DNA of 13,212 nt from Candidatus Bathyarchaeota archaeon (GCA_018396565.1 JAGTQO010000036.1:1-13212); one strand, 5' to 3'; numbered from the stretch's first letter, positions 1 to 6,058 are shown. Notes: generated from the letters alone by a model not told the origin. Translations and numbers: made by a program.

Positions 1-150
1 AAGAGAGATCGAGACCATTCAAAAGGCAAAGACCTCATGAACAGGTTGAGGAGAGGCGAATTCGGCCAACCCTATTCGTCAGACTACGTATTTGATGAGG
101 CTCTGTCAAAGACCTTCAGACTCTTCAATAACGCGCGCATTCAGAACTAG
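1..150 (+). pseudogene. 3'-truncated vapC (PIN toxin) fragment
   Basis: Bases 1-101 are identical to 1856-1956 inside the intact vapC at 1811-2236 and read in the same frame, corresponding to toxin residues 16-49, KRDRD through FDEA. After base 101 the match stops abruptly. The frame runs on for 15 unrelated codons and ends at TAG 148-150. The fragment keeps the second acidic PIN residue (Glu of FDEA) but lacks the C-terminal Asp residues, so it cannot be an active nuclease. The start lies left of the window, so whether residues 1-15 and an antitoxin exist cannot be seen. Perfect identity suggests a very recent duplication, gene conversion or an assembly artefact. Confidence 0.75.
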
Positions 151-316
151 CTGGGGCCTGAATATCACCAGCGAACTGATGTTGTGGTGAAGACAGATCC
201 TTCCTGGAGAGGATTATCTCTTTGGAAACTGGCTGGTCGTTATCGTATCGATAGTTCTATTCAGCCTTTTTATCATCGCCTTTCTGAAGCCCTTCAAGAG
301 ACGAAACTGGGCGTCA

Positions 317-847
317 TTGAGCATCACTGAAGCCTTCTTCATATCTCTTTTCACTGAGATGTTCGGTGTGCCTCTTACAATATATTTCCTGAGCAGTTTC
401 TTCGGAGTTCCACTCAGCCCAGACCCGATGCACGGACATCTCCTCGCCGCAACTCTGGCTATCTTGGGATTATGGAATCTTGAGGTTGGAGTCCTTGTCG
501 TGATGGTCGTTAGCATAGTCATCTTGTTAGTAGCCGCAGATCTGATCATTGATGGCTGGAGGACAGTCTATCATGGAGAAGGAAGGCTGGTCACCACAGG
601 ACTGTATGCGTACGTTCGGCATCCTCAGTATCTAGGCATAATTCTAGGTTCAATCGCGTTCTTGGTACAGTGGCCGACAATCCCAACACTACTCATGTTT
701 CCGATATTGGTTTTTGCATATTATCGTTTGGCTAGGAGAGAGGAGAAGGAGTTGACTGAGAAGTTCGGAGAAGAATACTTGAGTTACCAGAAGAGAGTAC
801 CGATGTTTGTTCCTCGCTTTCTCGGGAGGTCAACTCTTGAGCAATGA
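317..847 (+). CDS. Isoprenylcysteine carboxyl methyltransferase-family membrane protein (start unclear)
   Basis: Integral-membrane methyltransferase-like protein of the ICMT/PEMT superfamily, probably using S-adenosylmethionine on a small or lipid substrate that cannot be named. The C-terminal half carries the family signature: GLY-x3-RHPQYLG followed by REEKEL-x2-KFG-x2-Y-x2-Y-x2-RVP. Several hydrophobic segments precede it. The listed start is the first in-frame start-type codon (TTG 317). However, the same frame is open from base 191 and encodes a further plausible membrane helix (YLFGNWLVV..., codons from 215) of the kind these proteins carry at the N-terminus. No ATG, GTG or TTG lies in frame between 191 and 317. 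ATG 179 is in frame but hits TGA at 188. The 5' end therefore looks damaged or frameshifted, close to the vapC fragment junction. It converges on the vapC at 860-1282, ending 12 nt away. Confidence 0.75.
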   Translation: MSITEAFFISLFTEMFGVPLTIYFLSSFFGVPLSPDPMHGHLLAATLAILGLWNLEVGVLVVMVVSIVILLVAADLIIDGWRTVYHGEGRLVTTGLYAYVRHPQYLGIILGSIAFLVQWPTIPTLLMFPILVFAYYRLARREEKELTEKFGEEYLSYQKRVPMFVPRFLGRSTLEQ

Positions 848-859
848 TGAACTGATCTG

Positions 860-1282
860 TCAGGTTTGTAGAAAAGAATGCCATAAGCGCGGCCTGCTTA
901 ACAACATGTTGGCATCGGAATAGATGCAAGTTTGAATTTGAAGGGTATCGGCTTCGAAGATATGCTCCTTTAAGATTAGAGGCCAAGCTCCAACAAGTAT
1001 TGATGTTAGTAGCGGATAGATCTCTAATATTCTTAAGCGTAGCAGTCTTAGGGTTTCGCTTACAAAGCTCCCAAGGGCCTTCATGAACTCACTCTCACTG
1101 AGCCACTTTCTCTCTCTTCTCTCATCCAATACTCCAAGTACCTCACCAATATTCCATATGGATGCGACAATGGATACTTCACCAGCCCAACCTTTATCGA
1201 ACACGTAATCTACCGTGGAGCTGCCTGGCTCAGATATATACCGTTTAACTATCGCACTACTATCGAGGTAGACCTTCAGCAA
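860..1282 (-). CDS. vapC: VapC-type PIN-domain toxin, C-terminus possibly frameshifted
   Basis: PIN-domain ribonuclease of the VapBC toxin family, 140 codons. Acidic PIN positions are visible as Asp7 (YLDSSAIVKRY), Glu47 (NIGEV) and Asp112 (FEADTLQI). The start is TTG 1282, overlapping the last codons of a short antitoxin-like ORF (1260-1400) by 23 nt, typical of VapBC coupling. The last ten residues (RPRLWHSFLQT) do not look like a PIN C-terminus, where LLS is usually followed by AD-x2-L and a helix. The neighbouring frame at the same place reads AALMAFFSTNL, which fits better. I infer a one-base indel just after codon 129. If so, the fourth acidic residue is lost and activity is doubtful. 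Confidence 0.75.
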   Translation of the reverse strand: MLKVYLDSSAIVKRYISEPGSSTVDYVFDKGWAGEVSIVASIWNIGEVLGVLDERRERKWLSESEFMKALGSFVSETLRLLRLRILEIYPLLTSILVGAWPLILKEHIFEADTLQIQTCIYSDANMLLSRPRLWHSFLQT

Positions 1283-1400
1283 TACGTCTCCCCCTCATCT
1301 TCCGAATAAGATCTTCCGACGGCGGACCTTGGAGTTTAGGTCTATCAAGCTTCAAACATCTTCGGAGACCAAGACCATTCTGGAGTAAGACCTCTTTCAA
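1260..1400 (-). CDS. Short antitoxin-like ORF upstream of vapC, probably 5'-truncated
   Basis: A 46-codon ORF from TTG 1400 to TAG 1260 runs directly into the vapC on the same strand and overlaps its start. The product is basic and reads LKLDRPKLQGPP, then SEDLIRKMRGRR, the look of the toxin-binding C-terminal tail of a VapB-type antitoxin. No N-terminal DNA-binding domain is present: a TAG lies two codons before the TTG, and reading further upstream in this frame gives nothing recognisable. It is either a remnant whose N-terminal half is gone or a very small antitoxin. The overlap supports translational coupling; the function is inferred from position and tail composition only. Confidence 0.5.
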   Translation of the reverse strand: MKEVLLQNGLGLRRCLKLDRPKLQGPPSEDLIRKMRGRRIAEGLPR

Positions 1401-1425
1401 CCCTTTCTATGTTTCTACTTTATAC

Positions 1426-1455
1426 GTATTGTTGAAAAGAATGTTTCAACAATAC
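1426..1455. promoter_or_regulatory. 30-nt perfect inverted repeat, probable vapBC operator
   Basis: Arms GTATTGTTGAAA (1426-1437) and TTTCAACAATAC (1444-1455) are perfectly complementary over 12 nt around the 6-nt spacer AGAATG. It lies between the minus-strand antitoxin/vapC pair and the plus-strand vapBC, 14 nt upstream of the latter's TATA-like element. VapB antitoxins commonly autorepress by binding such palindromes, so this is probably an operator; that role is inferred. Confidence 0.6.
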
Positions 1456-1468
1456 AGCATTATGGTAG

Positions 1469-1482
1469 AAAAGTTTATTTAG
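1469..1482 (+). promoter_or_regulatory. Archaeal BRE/TATA-like promoter of vapBC
   Basis: The purine-rich stretch AAAAG followed by TTTATTTAG resembles an archaeal BRE plus TATA box. Its end is about 27 nt upstream of ATG 1510, the spacing expected for a leaderless transcript starting at or near the vapB start codon. No Shine-Dalgarno sequence precedes that ATG, which agrees with a leaderless mRNA. Confidence 0.5.
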
Positions 1483-1509
1483 AATACTTTTATACTACAT
1501 AATAGTTGT

Positions 1510-1803
1510 ATGACGACAGTAAAGCTCAGTGAGGATGATAAGAAAAAGCTAGAGAAACTTCAAGCCCTGGTCACTCTCAAGGCCGGGGGGAAGATAAGCC
1601 AGCAGGAACTCCTCTCCACGCTCATAAGGGAGGCCTTGGATAGAAGCGATGAATTTTTGGAGAAGATGTGTAAGACGAATATACCAATACCCGACCAAGA
1701 ATATGAGAAAATATTATCTCTTGTAGAGGATTGGGGAGTTGAAACGAGATGGGAGGAGATAGACCAAGCACTCTACGGTGCTGGGGTAAAGCGCAAGAGG
1801 TAA
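1510..1803 (+). CDS. vapB: VapB-type antitoxin (ribbon-helix-helix-like N-terminus)
   Basis: 97-residue antitoxin paired with the vapC that begins 7 nt downstream. The N-terminus (MTTVKLSEDDKKKLEKL) followed by a helix ending LIREALDRS is what a ribbon-helix-helix/CopG-like DNA-binding domain looks like. The C-terminal half, from about residue 55, is acidic and aromatic (IPIPDQEYEKILSL, VEDWG) and ends in a basic GVKRKR tail, the part expected to wrap around the toxin. The exact antitoxin family is not certain. A diverged copy of the C-terminal half lies at 6836-7009. Transcription is probably leaderless from the TATA-like element at 1469-1482, with autoregulation through the inverted repeat at 1426-1455. 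Confidence 0.75.
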   Translation: MTTVKLSEDDKKKLEKLQALVTLKAGGKISQQELLSTLIREALDRSDEFLEKMCKTNIPIPDQEYEKILSLVEDWGVETRWEEIDQALYGAGVKRKR

Positions 1804-1810
1804 GATATTG

Positions 1811-2236
1811 ATGAGCGTCTTCATCGACTCTAACATCTTCGTTGCATTCGCCAACAAGAGAGATCGAGACCATTCAAAAGGCAAAGACCTCATGAACAGG
1901 TTGAGGAGAGGCGAATTCGGCCAACCCTATTCGTCAGACTACGTATTTGATGAGGCGATCACAACAGCCCTTGTTCGCACAGGAAGATTCGACGCAGCGG
2001 TTAAAATTGGAAAAATTATCCTCGGCTCAAGAGAGGAATCGATACCATCATTAGTAAGACTCATAAGGGTTGATGAGAGGGTTTTCGAAGAGGCATGGGC
2101 AACGTTCAAGACAGGACGGTTCGAAGGTCTCAGCTTCACAGACCACACAATTCTAGTGCAACTTAAAGAGTTCAAGATAGATGCTCTCATCAGCTTTGAC
2201 ACCGGCTTTGACGGATTAGCCGCGAGAATCTCATAG
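1811..2236 (+). CDS. vapC: VapC-type PIN-domain toxin (intact)
   Basis: Complete PIN-domain endoribonuclease toxin of 141 residues. The acidic residues expected to hold the metal ions are present: Asp6 (FIDSNIF), Glu48 (VFDEA), Asp111 (SFTDHT) and Asp130/Asp134 (SFDTGFD). I chose ATG 1811; TTG 1808, one codon earlier, is also possible. It starts just after the vapB stop (TAA 1801-1803), so the two genes are co-transcribed and probably coupled. Family members cleave specific RNAs such as tRNA anticodon loops or rRNA; the target here is unknown. Part of this gene is present elsewhere: an identical 101-nt piece at 1-101 and a diverged N-terminal third at 6680-6829 on the minus strand. Confidence 0.85.
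   Translation: MSVFIDSNIFVAFANKRDRDHSKGKDLMNRLRRGEFGQPYSSDYVFDEAITTALVRTGRFDAAVKIGKIILGSREESIPSLVRLIRVDERVFEEAWATFKTGRFEGLSFTDHTILVQLKEFKIDALISFDTGFDGLAARIS
1856..1956 (+). repeat. 101-nt exact direct repeat of bases 1-101
   Basis: Every base of 1856-1956 matches 1-101 in the same orientation, offset by 1855 nt. The match ends at 1956/101, where the sequences become unrelated (GATCACAAC against TCTGTCAAA). The left limit cannot be determined because the first copy begins at the window edge. Confidence 0.9.
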
Positions 2237-2458
2237 TATAATATAAATAACACCATACATATGATTGTTGTGACACTCTTGATTGATCCGTTTAGACGAT
2301 ACAACTTTAGAGCTTACATCAATAAGGGGGGTAATATATTCTATCCTACAGCTTCAGGAAGCCTAGAAGGTAAACAATGGGAAGTAATGAAAAAAATTCG
2401 ACGAAATCGATTGCTGTTGCTTCATACTAAAAAGATGACGAAATTTCCAGTAGAATGT
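2237..2458. other. Intergenic stretch between convergent vapC and FTR1 gene
   Basis: About 220 nt separate the vapC stop from the end of the FTR1 gene. A 74-codon plus-strand reading frame (2261-2485) runs through it and into the FTR1 3' end. Its translation has no recognisable motif and no ribosome binding site, so I do not call it a gene. The first 30 nt are AT-rich (TATAATATAAATAAC), which could serve vapC transcription termination. No stem-loop or RNA gene was seen. Confidence 0.4.
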
Positions 2459-3301
2459 TTACACATCTGTTTTTCTATAAATTAGGATTATAGACGGGAG
2501 TGCTATCGCCAAATATGCGAGGTGAGCTATCACTCTAGCCCATTCGGCGCTTACAGTGTAACCGAACATTACCGCAATTATTGAGCCTATTACACCATTA
2601 TGGTGTAATAGGTTGTCTTTGGGTATATTCAAGTCGTAGGCGTACTCGCTCAACCAGCCTAATTCGATCCCCCTCTCCTCAGAATATTCTACTAGTTCAT
2701 GAACTCCATATCCAGCCAGGCCTCCAGCTAAGAGCACAAGCAGTATGCTTGTGAAATAAAAAAACTTTTGCATATTGATCTTGATGCCAACAATGAATAT
2801 GGCGTAAGCGATGGACGATGATGCTATTACACCCAGAAAAGCTCCAGCCAATGTGCCTATGGCATCATTCAGTAGGAAGGGAGTCAAGAAAAGCACAGTT
2901 TCAAGACCTTCTCTAAACACGACAATGAACGAAAAAGAAGTTAGAGTAAGGGTTGTGCCTCGGGTTACGATAGCTTCCACTCGCCTCTCCACATCCCTCT
3001 TGAGCCTCTCTCCTCTTGTGGCCATCCAGTAAATCATAGAGGATAACACTAAAACTGCAAAGAGGGCTGCAACTCCCTCAAATAATACTTTAACAGACCT
3101 AGTTAGACTACCGTAGATGAACCAGATGGAAGCCCCGGAAATGAGGCTTACCGCCACTGAAACGTAAACTCCGTACCATACATAACGTGAAAGCGATATC
3201 TTATCAGTTCTCTTCAGATATGCTAAGATTATTACTATTATGAGAGCAGCCTCTAAAGCTTCTCTAAAAACTAACAAGAACTGACCGAACAATAAATGCA
3301 C
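2459..3301 (-). CDS. FTR1-family iron permease
   Basis: Polytopic inner-membrane iron transporter of the FTR1/EfeU family, 280 residues with about seven hydrophobic helices. Both diagnostic iron-binding motifs are present, REALE at residues 13-17 in the first helix and REGLE at 130-134 in the fourth, so an iron-translocating pore is well supported. In bacteria and fungi the partner is a ferroxidase or the EfeO/EfeB proteins; none is visible here. The start is GTG 3301, 11 nt after the stop of the cysteine-desulfurase-like gene, making this the last gene of the tusA-dsrE-iscS operon. Its position there suggests that iron uptake is expressed together with a sulfur-transfer system, possibly to feed Fe-S cluster formation. 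Transport of another divalent cation cannot be excluded. Confidence 0.9.
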   Translation of the reverse strand: MHLLFGQFLLVFREALEAALIIVIILAYLKRTDKISLSRYVWYGVYVSVAVSLISGASIWFIYGSLTRSVKVLFEGVAALFAVLVLSSMIYWMATRGERLKRDVERRVEAIVTRGTTLTLTSFSFIVVFREGLETVLFLTPFLLNDAIGTLAGAFLGVIASSSIAYAIFIVGIKINMQKFFYFTSILLVLLAGGLAGYGVHELVEYSEERGIELGWLSEYAYDLNIPKDNLLHHNGVIGSIIAVMFGYTVSAEWARVIAHLAYLAIALPSIILIYRKTDV

Positions 3302-3312
3302 CGCACTATCTA

Positions 3313-4491
3313 TCAGAGAATCATATTCTTTGGTGTTAGAGGTGATATCGCCCTTAACCTTCTCACTATACCTGGCAATATATCTAATACGTATTTTACG
3401 TCATTCTCATTATTTTGCCTTCCTAATGTGAATAGTAGTGAGCCATGCGCCTCCTCATGTTTTAGGCCTATAGCCATCAGAACATGGGAGGGTTCAAGGG
3501 TTTTGGATGTGCATGCTGAGCCGGAAGAACATGCTACACCTTCCATATCTAAACTTAGAATCAAAGATTCGCCTTCAACGTAGCTGAATCTAATGTTGAC
3601 ATTGTTCGGTAGCCGCTTAGTTCTGTGCCCATTCAAATATGATTCTGGAATGCTATCTAGGACTCCCTTGATAAATTCATCCCTCAATATTGATAGTCTC
3701 TCAGCCTCCTTCGTCATCTCGTTCTTGGCGATCTCAGCTGCCTTACCCATGCCAACTATTCCCGGCAGGTTCTCGGTTCCTGATCGCAGTCCTCTTTCCT
3801 GTCCCCCGCCGAACATTATGGGTTGAATGGGGGTTCCTGCTCTTATGTATAGGGCACCTACCCCACGTGGACCGTACATGTCATTTGAAGATAGTGAAAG
3901 AAGATCGATGTTCTCTTTCTCAACATCTATCGGTATCTGACCCGCGGCAGCTACGGCGTCGACATGGAAATACGCGGCTTTGCTATGGGCTATTTCTCCT
4001 ATTTCTTTTATTGGTTCGATAGTCCCTATTTCGCCGTTGGCATACATTACTGATACCAGAACTGTTTTCTCAGTGATCTTCTTCTCCAGTTCCCCAATGT
4101 CGAGGATCCCATATCTGTCAACCGGGATATATGTTACTCTGAATCCTTGTTTACTCAGATGTTTAAAGGCATTGATCACTGACATGTGCTCTATTGAACT
4201 GGTGATGACATGATCTCCCTTTGGTCTATTTCTGTAAGCCAACCCCATAATGGCTAAATTGTTGCTTTCAGTGCCTCCGGATGTGAAAATAATTTCTTCA
4301 TCTCTCTCTGCACCTATCAGACTTGCAACTCTGTTACGGGCTTCGCTAATTGCTCTTTTAGCTTCATTACCAAAATAGTGAGATGAGGATGGGTTGCCAT
4401 ACTTTAGAGTGAAAAAAGGCGCCATTGCTTCAAGAACTCGCCCGTCAACAGGCGCTCCTGCCGCGTAATCCATATAGATTCTTCTCATCAT
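3313..4491 (-). CDS. IscS/NifS-family cysteine desulfurase homologue lacking the PLP lysine
   Basis: Fold-type I aminotransferase-class protein, 392 residues, full length for the IscS/NifS family. Recognisable blocks are YMDYAAGAPVD near the N-terminus, TSGGTESNN (70-78), SSIEH (98-102), HVDAV (176-180), the GGGQERGLRSGTEN loop (228-241) and the mobile-loop Cys327 in SSGSACTS. The key oddity is the PLP site. Where E. coli IscS has S-A-H-K-I-Y-G-P, this protein has S-S-N-D-M-Y-G-P, so the Schiff-base Lys becomes Asp204 and the preceding His becomes Asn203. The Gln that contacts PLP (E. coli Gln183) is Ala181. His102 and Asp178 are kept. A PLP-lysine-less IscS with Asp at this place is known from Archaeoglobus fulgidus and, as I recall, lacks normal desulfurase activity. 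The gene follows dsrE by 19 nt, with a Shine-Dalgarno-like GGAAAGGT ahead of ATG 4491. Confidence 0.9.
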   Translation of the reverse strand: MMRRIYMDYAAGAPVDGRVLEAMAPFFTLKYGNPSSSHYFGNEAKRAISEARNRVASLIGAERDEEIIFTSGGTESNNLAIMGLAYRNRPKGDHVITSSIEHMSVINAFKHLSKQGFRVTYIPVDRYGILDIGELEKKITEKTVLVSVMYANGEIGTIEPIKEIGEIAHSKAAYFHVDAVAAAGQIPIDVEKENIDLLSLSSNDMYGPRGVGALYIRAGTPIQPIMFGGGQERGLRSGTENLPGIVGMGKAAEIAKNEMTKEAERLSILRDEFIKGVLDSIPESYLNGHRTKRLPNNVNIRFSYVEGESLILSLDMEGVACSSGSACTSKTLEPSHVLMAIGLKHEEAHGSLLFTLGRQNNENDVKYVLDILPGIVRRLRAISPLTPKNMIL

Positions 4492-4510
4492 ATAATTACC
4501 TTTCCAGTTA

Positions 4511-4879
4511 CTAGAAGCATAAAACGGCGTCTGCTTCTAGAATGCGATCGTTAAGTGTTGCTGCGCCAACTATTTTAGCGGCATCTACAAAGTCACCTCT
4601 TCCCAACCCAAGAAGCATGCAACTCTGTTCGCAGACCTCAAGTTTTACTCCAGCTTTCACAGCCTGATCCATTACTTGCCTCAGAGTTGGGAACTCGCCC
4701 AACTTAATTTTTTCCGCTTCACCCCTTTTGACGACGGTGACTCCCTTTATAAGAAAATATATTGTCGCGTCTATGCCCATGGCTACTGCTGTCGTAGCCA
4801 ATATGAAAGGTGCATAGGTGCGTTCAGGAGAATCTACACCACTTGTTTGAACATATAATATTCTTCTCTTTTCACTCAC
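4511..4879 (-). CDS. DsrE-family sulfur-transfer protein
   Basis: 122-residue DsrE/DsrF-like (DsrE/TusD/peroxiredoxin-like fold) cytoplasmic protein. The N-terminal strand ILYVQTSGVDSPERTYAPF opens the domain, followed by AVAMGIDATIYF. Cys83 and Cys87 (EVCEQSC) sit where these proteins carry the persulfide-bearing Cys, and the chain ends in ADAVLCF. Family members relay sulfane sulfur between TusA-like carriers and other proteins. I chose GTG 4879: it lies 4 nt after the tusA stop and is preceded by GGGGGTGAG, a good Shine-Dalgarno sequence overlapping that stop. TTG 4897 would add six residues and overlap tusA by 14 nt. Its position between tusA and the IscS homologue supports a sulfur-relay role; the recipient is unknown. 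Confidence 0.85.
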   Translation of the reverse strand: MSEKRRILYVQTSGVDSPERTYAPFILATTAVAMGIDATIYFLIKGVTVVKRGEAEKIKLGEFPTLRQVMDQAVKAGVKLEVCEQSCMLLGLGRGDFVDAAKIVGAATLNDRILEADAVLCF

Positions 4880-4883
4880 ATTC

Positions 4884-5132
4884 TCACCCCCTCTCAATTT
4901 TCCTTATAATAAACCGGAGAATGTTACCCTCTTTTTCTATATTCAGGAGTGCATGTCCAGTTCTTTTTACAAGACTTTTTATGTCTTCTTCGGCTGACGG
5001 ATCATCAGCGAGAACCTCCAAAACTTCGTTGGTGGCTATCTTATCCAATTCCATTCTAGTCCTGAGAACAGGCTCTGGACAGTACAGCCCTATACAGTCT
5101 AAAGTTCGGGTAGGTTTAATGTTTTGAGTCAT
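4884..5132 (-). CDS. tusA: TusA-family sulfur carrier protein
   Basis: 82-residue TusA/SirA-like carrier. The family signature LDCIGLYCPEPVLRT is at the N-terminus, with the CPxP cysteine (Cys18) that accepts sulfur as a persulfide. DDPSAEEDI in the middle and a terminal beta-strand (LRFIIRKIERG) complete the single domain. I start at ATG 5132 because AAAGGTGAT, an excellent match to the archaeal anti-Shine-Dalgarno sequence, lies 4 nt upstream. ATG 5138 and GTG 5141 are possible earlier starts but fall inside that site. It heads the four-gene minus-strand operon with dsrE, the IscS homologue and FTR1, and would hand sulfur to or receive it from DsrE. A TATA-like GTTATATG on the minus strand (5171-5164) is the likely promoter, although spacing to the Shine-Dalgarno is tight. 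Confidence 0.9.
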   Translation of the reverse strand: MTQNIKPTRTLDCIGLYCPEPVLRTRMELDKIATNEVLEVLADDPSAEEDIKSLVKRTGHALLNIEKEGNILRFIIRKIERG

Positions 5133-5202
5133 CTTCATCACCTTTAGTACAATATAACACTGTCATATAACTTTTACCAATAAAAGATGGCGATGCCAGA
5201 CT

Positions 5203-5237
5203 CGGGATCAAACCCTCTATCAAACTAACGAATCCCG
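5203..5237. promoter_or_regulatory. Inverted repeat with internal direct repeats between tusA and vapBC
   Basis: CGGGAT (5203-5208) is complementary to ATCCCG (5232-5237) across a 23-nt loop, and ATCAAAC occurs twice, at 5207-5213 and 5219-5225, 12 nt apart. The element lies between the divergent tusA operon and the vapBC at 5333-5961. It could be an operator for either, since direct repeats spaced about one helical turn are common antitoxin sites. No function is shown by the sequence alone. Confidence 0.3.
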
Positions 5238-5332
5238 GCGCGGCAGATTAGCTTTATTAAGTAGCGCCACGAACTTACTACTTTAATGTAAACCTTATTT
5301 TCCTCCTATAGGTAGTCTTAAAAGGTGGTCAT

Positions 5333-5563
5333 TTGGGTAAGTATGTAACTGTATCTGTGAAGCTTCCACAGGAACTTAAAGAGAAGATTGAGAAGCTCGG
5401 CATCAAACCATCCAAACTGCTTAGAAAGGCAATAGAGGAGGAACTTAGGAGAAGAGAGATCGAATCTATCAAGGGTGAAATAATGAAACTGAAACCTGCA
5501 CTCGATAAGATAACAATTGAAAGACTCATAGAGTCTATCAGGGAAGATAGGGAGTCAAGATGA
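5333..5563 (+). CDS. vapB: VapB-type antitoxin, ribbon-helix-helix
   Basis: 76-residue antitoxin. The N-terminal strand YVTVSVKLPQELKEKIEKL and the helix SKLLRKAIEEELRRREIE form a clear CopG/MetJ-like ribbon-helix-helix domain. The remaining 35 residues are a charged toxin-binding tail. The start is TTG 5333, supported by AAAGGTGG at 5321-5328, 4 nt upstream. The stop overlaps the vapC start by 4 nt (ATGA at 5560-5563), so translation is coupled. A TATA-like CTTTAATG at 5281-5288 would give a leader of about 20 nt. Autorepression is expected from the family; the candidate site is upstream at 5203-5237. Confidence 0.85.
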   Translation: MGKYVTVSVKLPQELKEKIEKLGIKPSKLLRKAIEEELRRREIESIKGEIMKLKPALDKITIERLIESIREDRESR

Positions 5564-5961
5564 GCTATATCTTAGACTCATCAGCGATATTCGAGGCCGT
5601 AAAGTCAAGTAGAGTGGAAACGGTATCTGGGAACTATACTCTAGAGCTGGCAAGATATGAGTTGGGGAATACACTTTGGAAAGAATACAGTTTATATAAA
5701 AAGATCAATTCCGAAGAGCTCAAACAACTAATTATTTTATTTAAGAAAGTCTTCAATTTAGTGAAATTAATAGAATTAGAATGTTGTGAAGAGAAAATAT
5801 TGGATGTGGCCGAAAGATTAAGGATTACATTTTACGATGCATCTTACGTATTCTTTGCCCAAGAAAGAGGAATACCCTTAATAACAGAAGATGAACACCT
5901 CATAAATAGAGTAGGAGGCTATATTAAAACATTAAGATTACAGAGTGTAAATCATACTTAA
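5560..5961 (+). CDS. vapC: VapC-type PIN-domain toxin (intact)
   Basis: 133-residue PIN-domain ribonuclease toxin with the acidic set visible: Asp6 (ILDSSAIFEAV), Glu34 (ARYELGN), Asp93 (FYDASYVFFA) and Glu110/Asp111 (PLITEDEHLI). Length and spacing are normal for VapC, and nothing suggests truncation. It overlaps its antitoxin by ATGA. Sequence motifs (LELARYELGNTLWKE) are unlike the vapC at 1811-2236, so this is an independent acquisition rather than a local duplicate. The gene is more AT-rich toward its 3' end than its neighbours. The RNA target is unknown. Confidence 0.88.
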   Translation: MSYILDSSAIFEAVKSSRVETVSGNYTLELARYELGNTLWKEYSLYKKINSEELKQLIILFKKVFNLVKLIELECCEEKILDVAERLRITFYDASYVFFAQERGIPLITEDEHLINRVGGYIKTLRLQSVNHT

Positions 5962-6050
5962 TTTGGAATCTACTTAAGACAAACACCATTATTCACATCT
6001 AAATATTATTGTATCACTAAGATTCGAAAGTGTTAGGTTTAAGATATACA

Positions 6051-6058
6051 TATATAAA
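6051..6058 (+). promoter_or_regulatory. Orphan TATA-like element in an intergenic stretch
   Basis: The 196-nt gap 5962-6157 lies between the convergent vapC and the membrane-protein gene. It contains TATATAAA at 6051-6058, preceded by purine-rich sequence, but no reading frame longer than a dozen codons follows on the plus strand. It may be chance in AT-rich DNA or the promoter of a small untranslated RNA. No stem-loop or RNA gene was recognised in the gap. Confidence 0.2.

Noticed and set aside
732..986. 84-codon minus-strand ORF overlapping the methyltransferase and vapC ends.
   Set aside because: Mostly antisense to the methyltransferase; the only meaningful part is the short stretch used as evidence for a frameshift in vapC.
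2261..2485. 74-codon plus-strand ORF between vapC and the FTR1 gene.
   Set aside because: No motif, no ribosome binding site, and its 3' part overlaps the well-supported FTR1 gene on the other strand.
3593..4213. Several plus-strand ORFs opposite the IscS homologue.
   Set aside because: Antisense frames of a full-length, motif-bearing gene; none has a recognisable domain or start signal.
5190..5250. Possible tRNA: AATCCCGGCGCGGCA at 5231-5245 resembles a T-arm/acceptor end, and the reverse strand has GGGTTTGATCCC.
   Set aside because: No matching 5' acceptor strand or D-arm and anticodon arm can be folded on either strand, and the T-loop on the reverse strand is one base short. Treated as an inverted repeat only.
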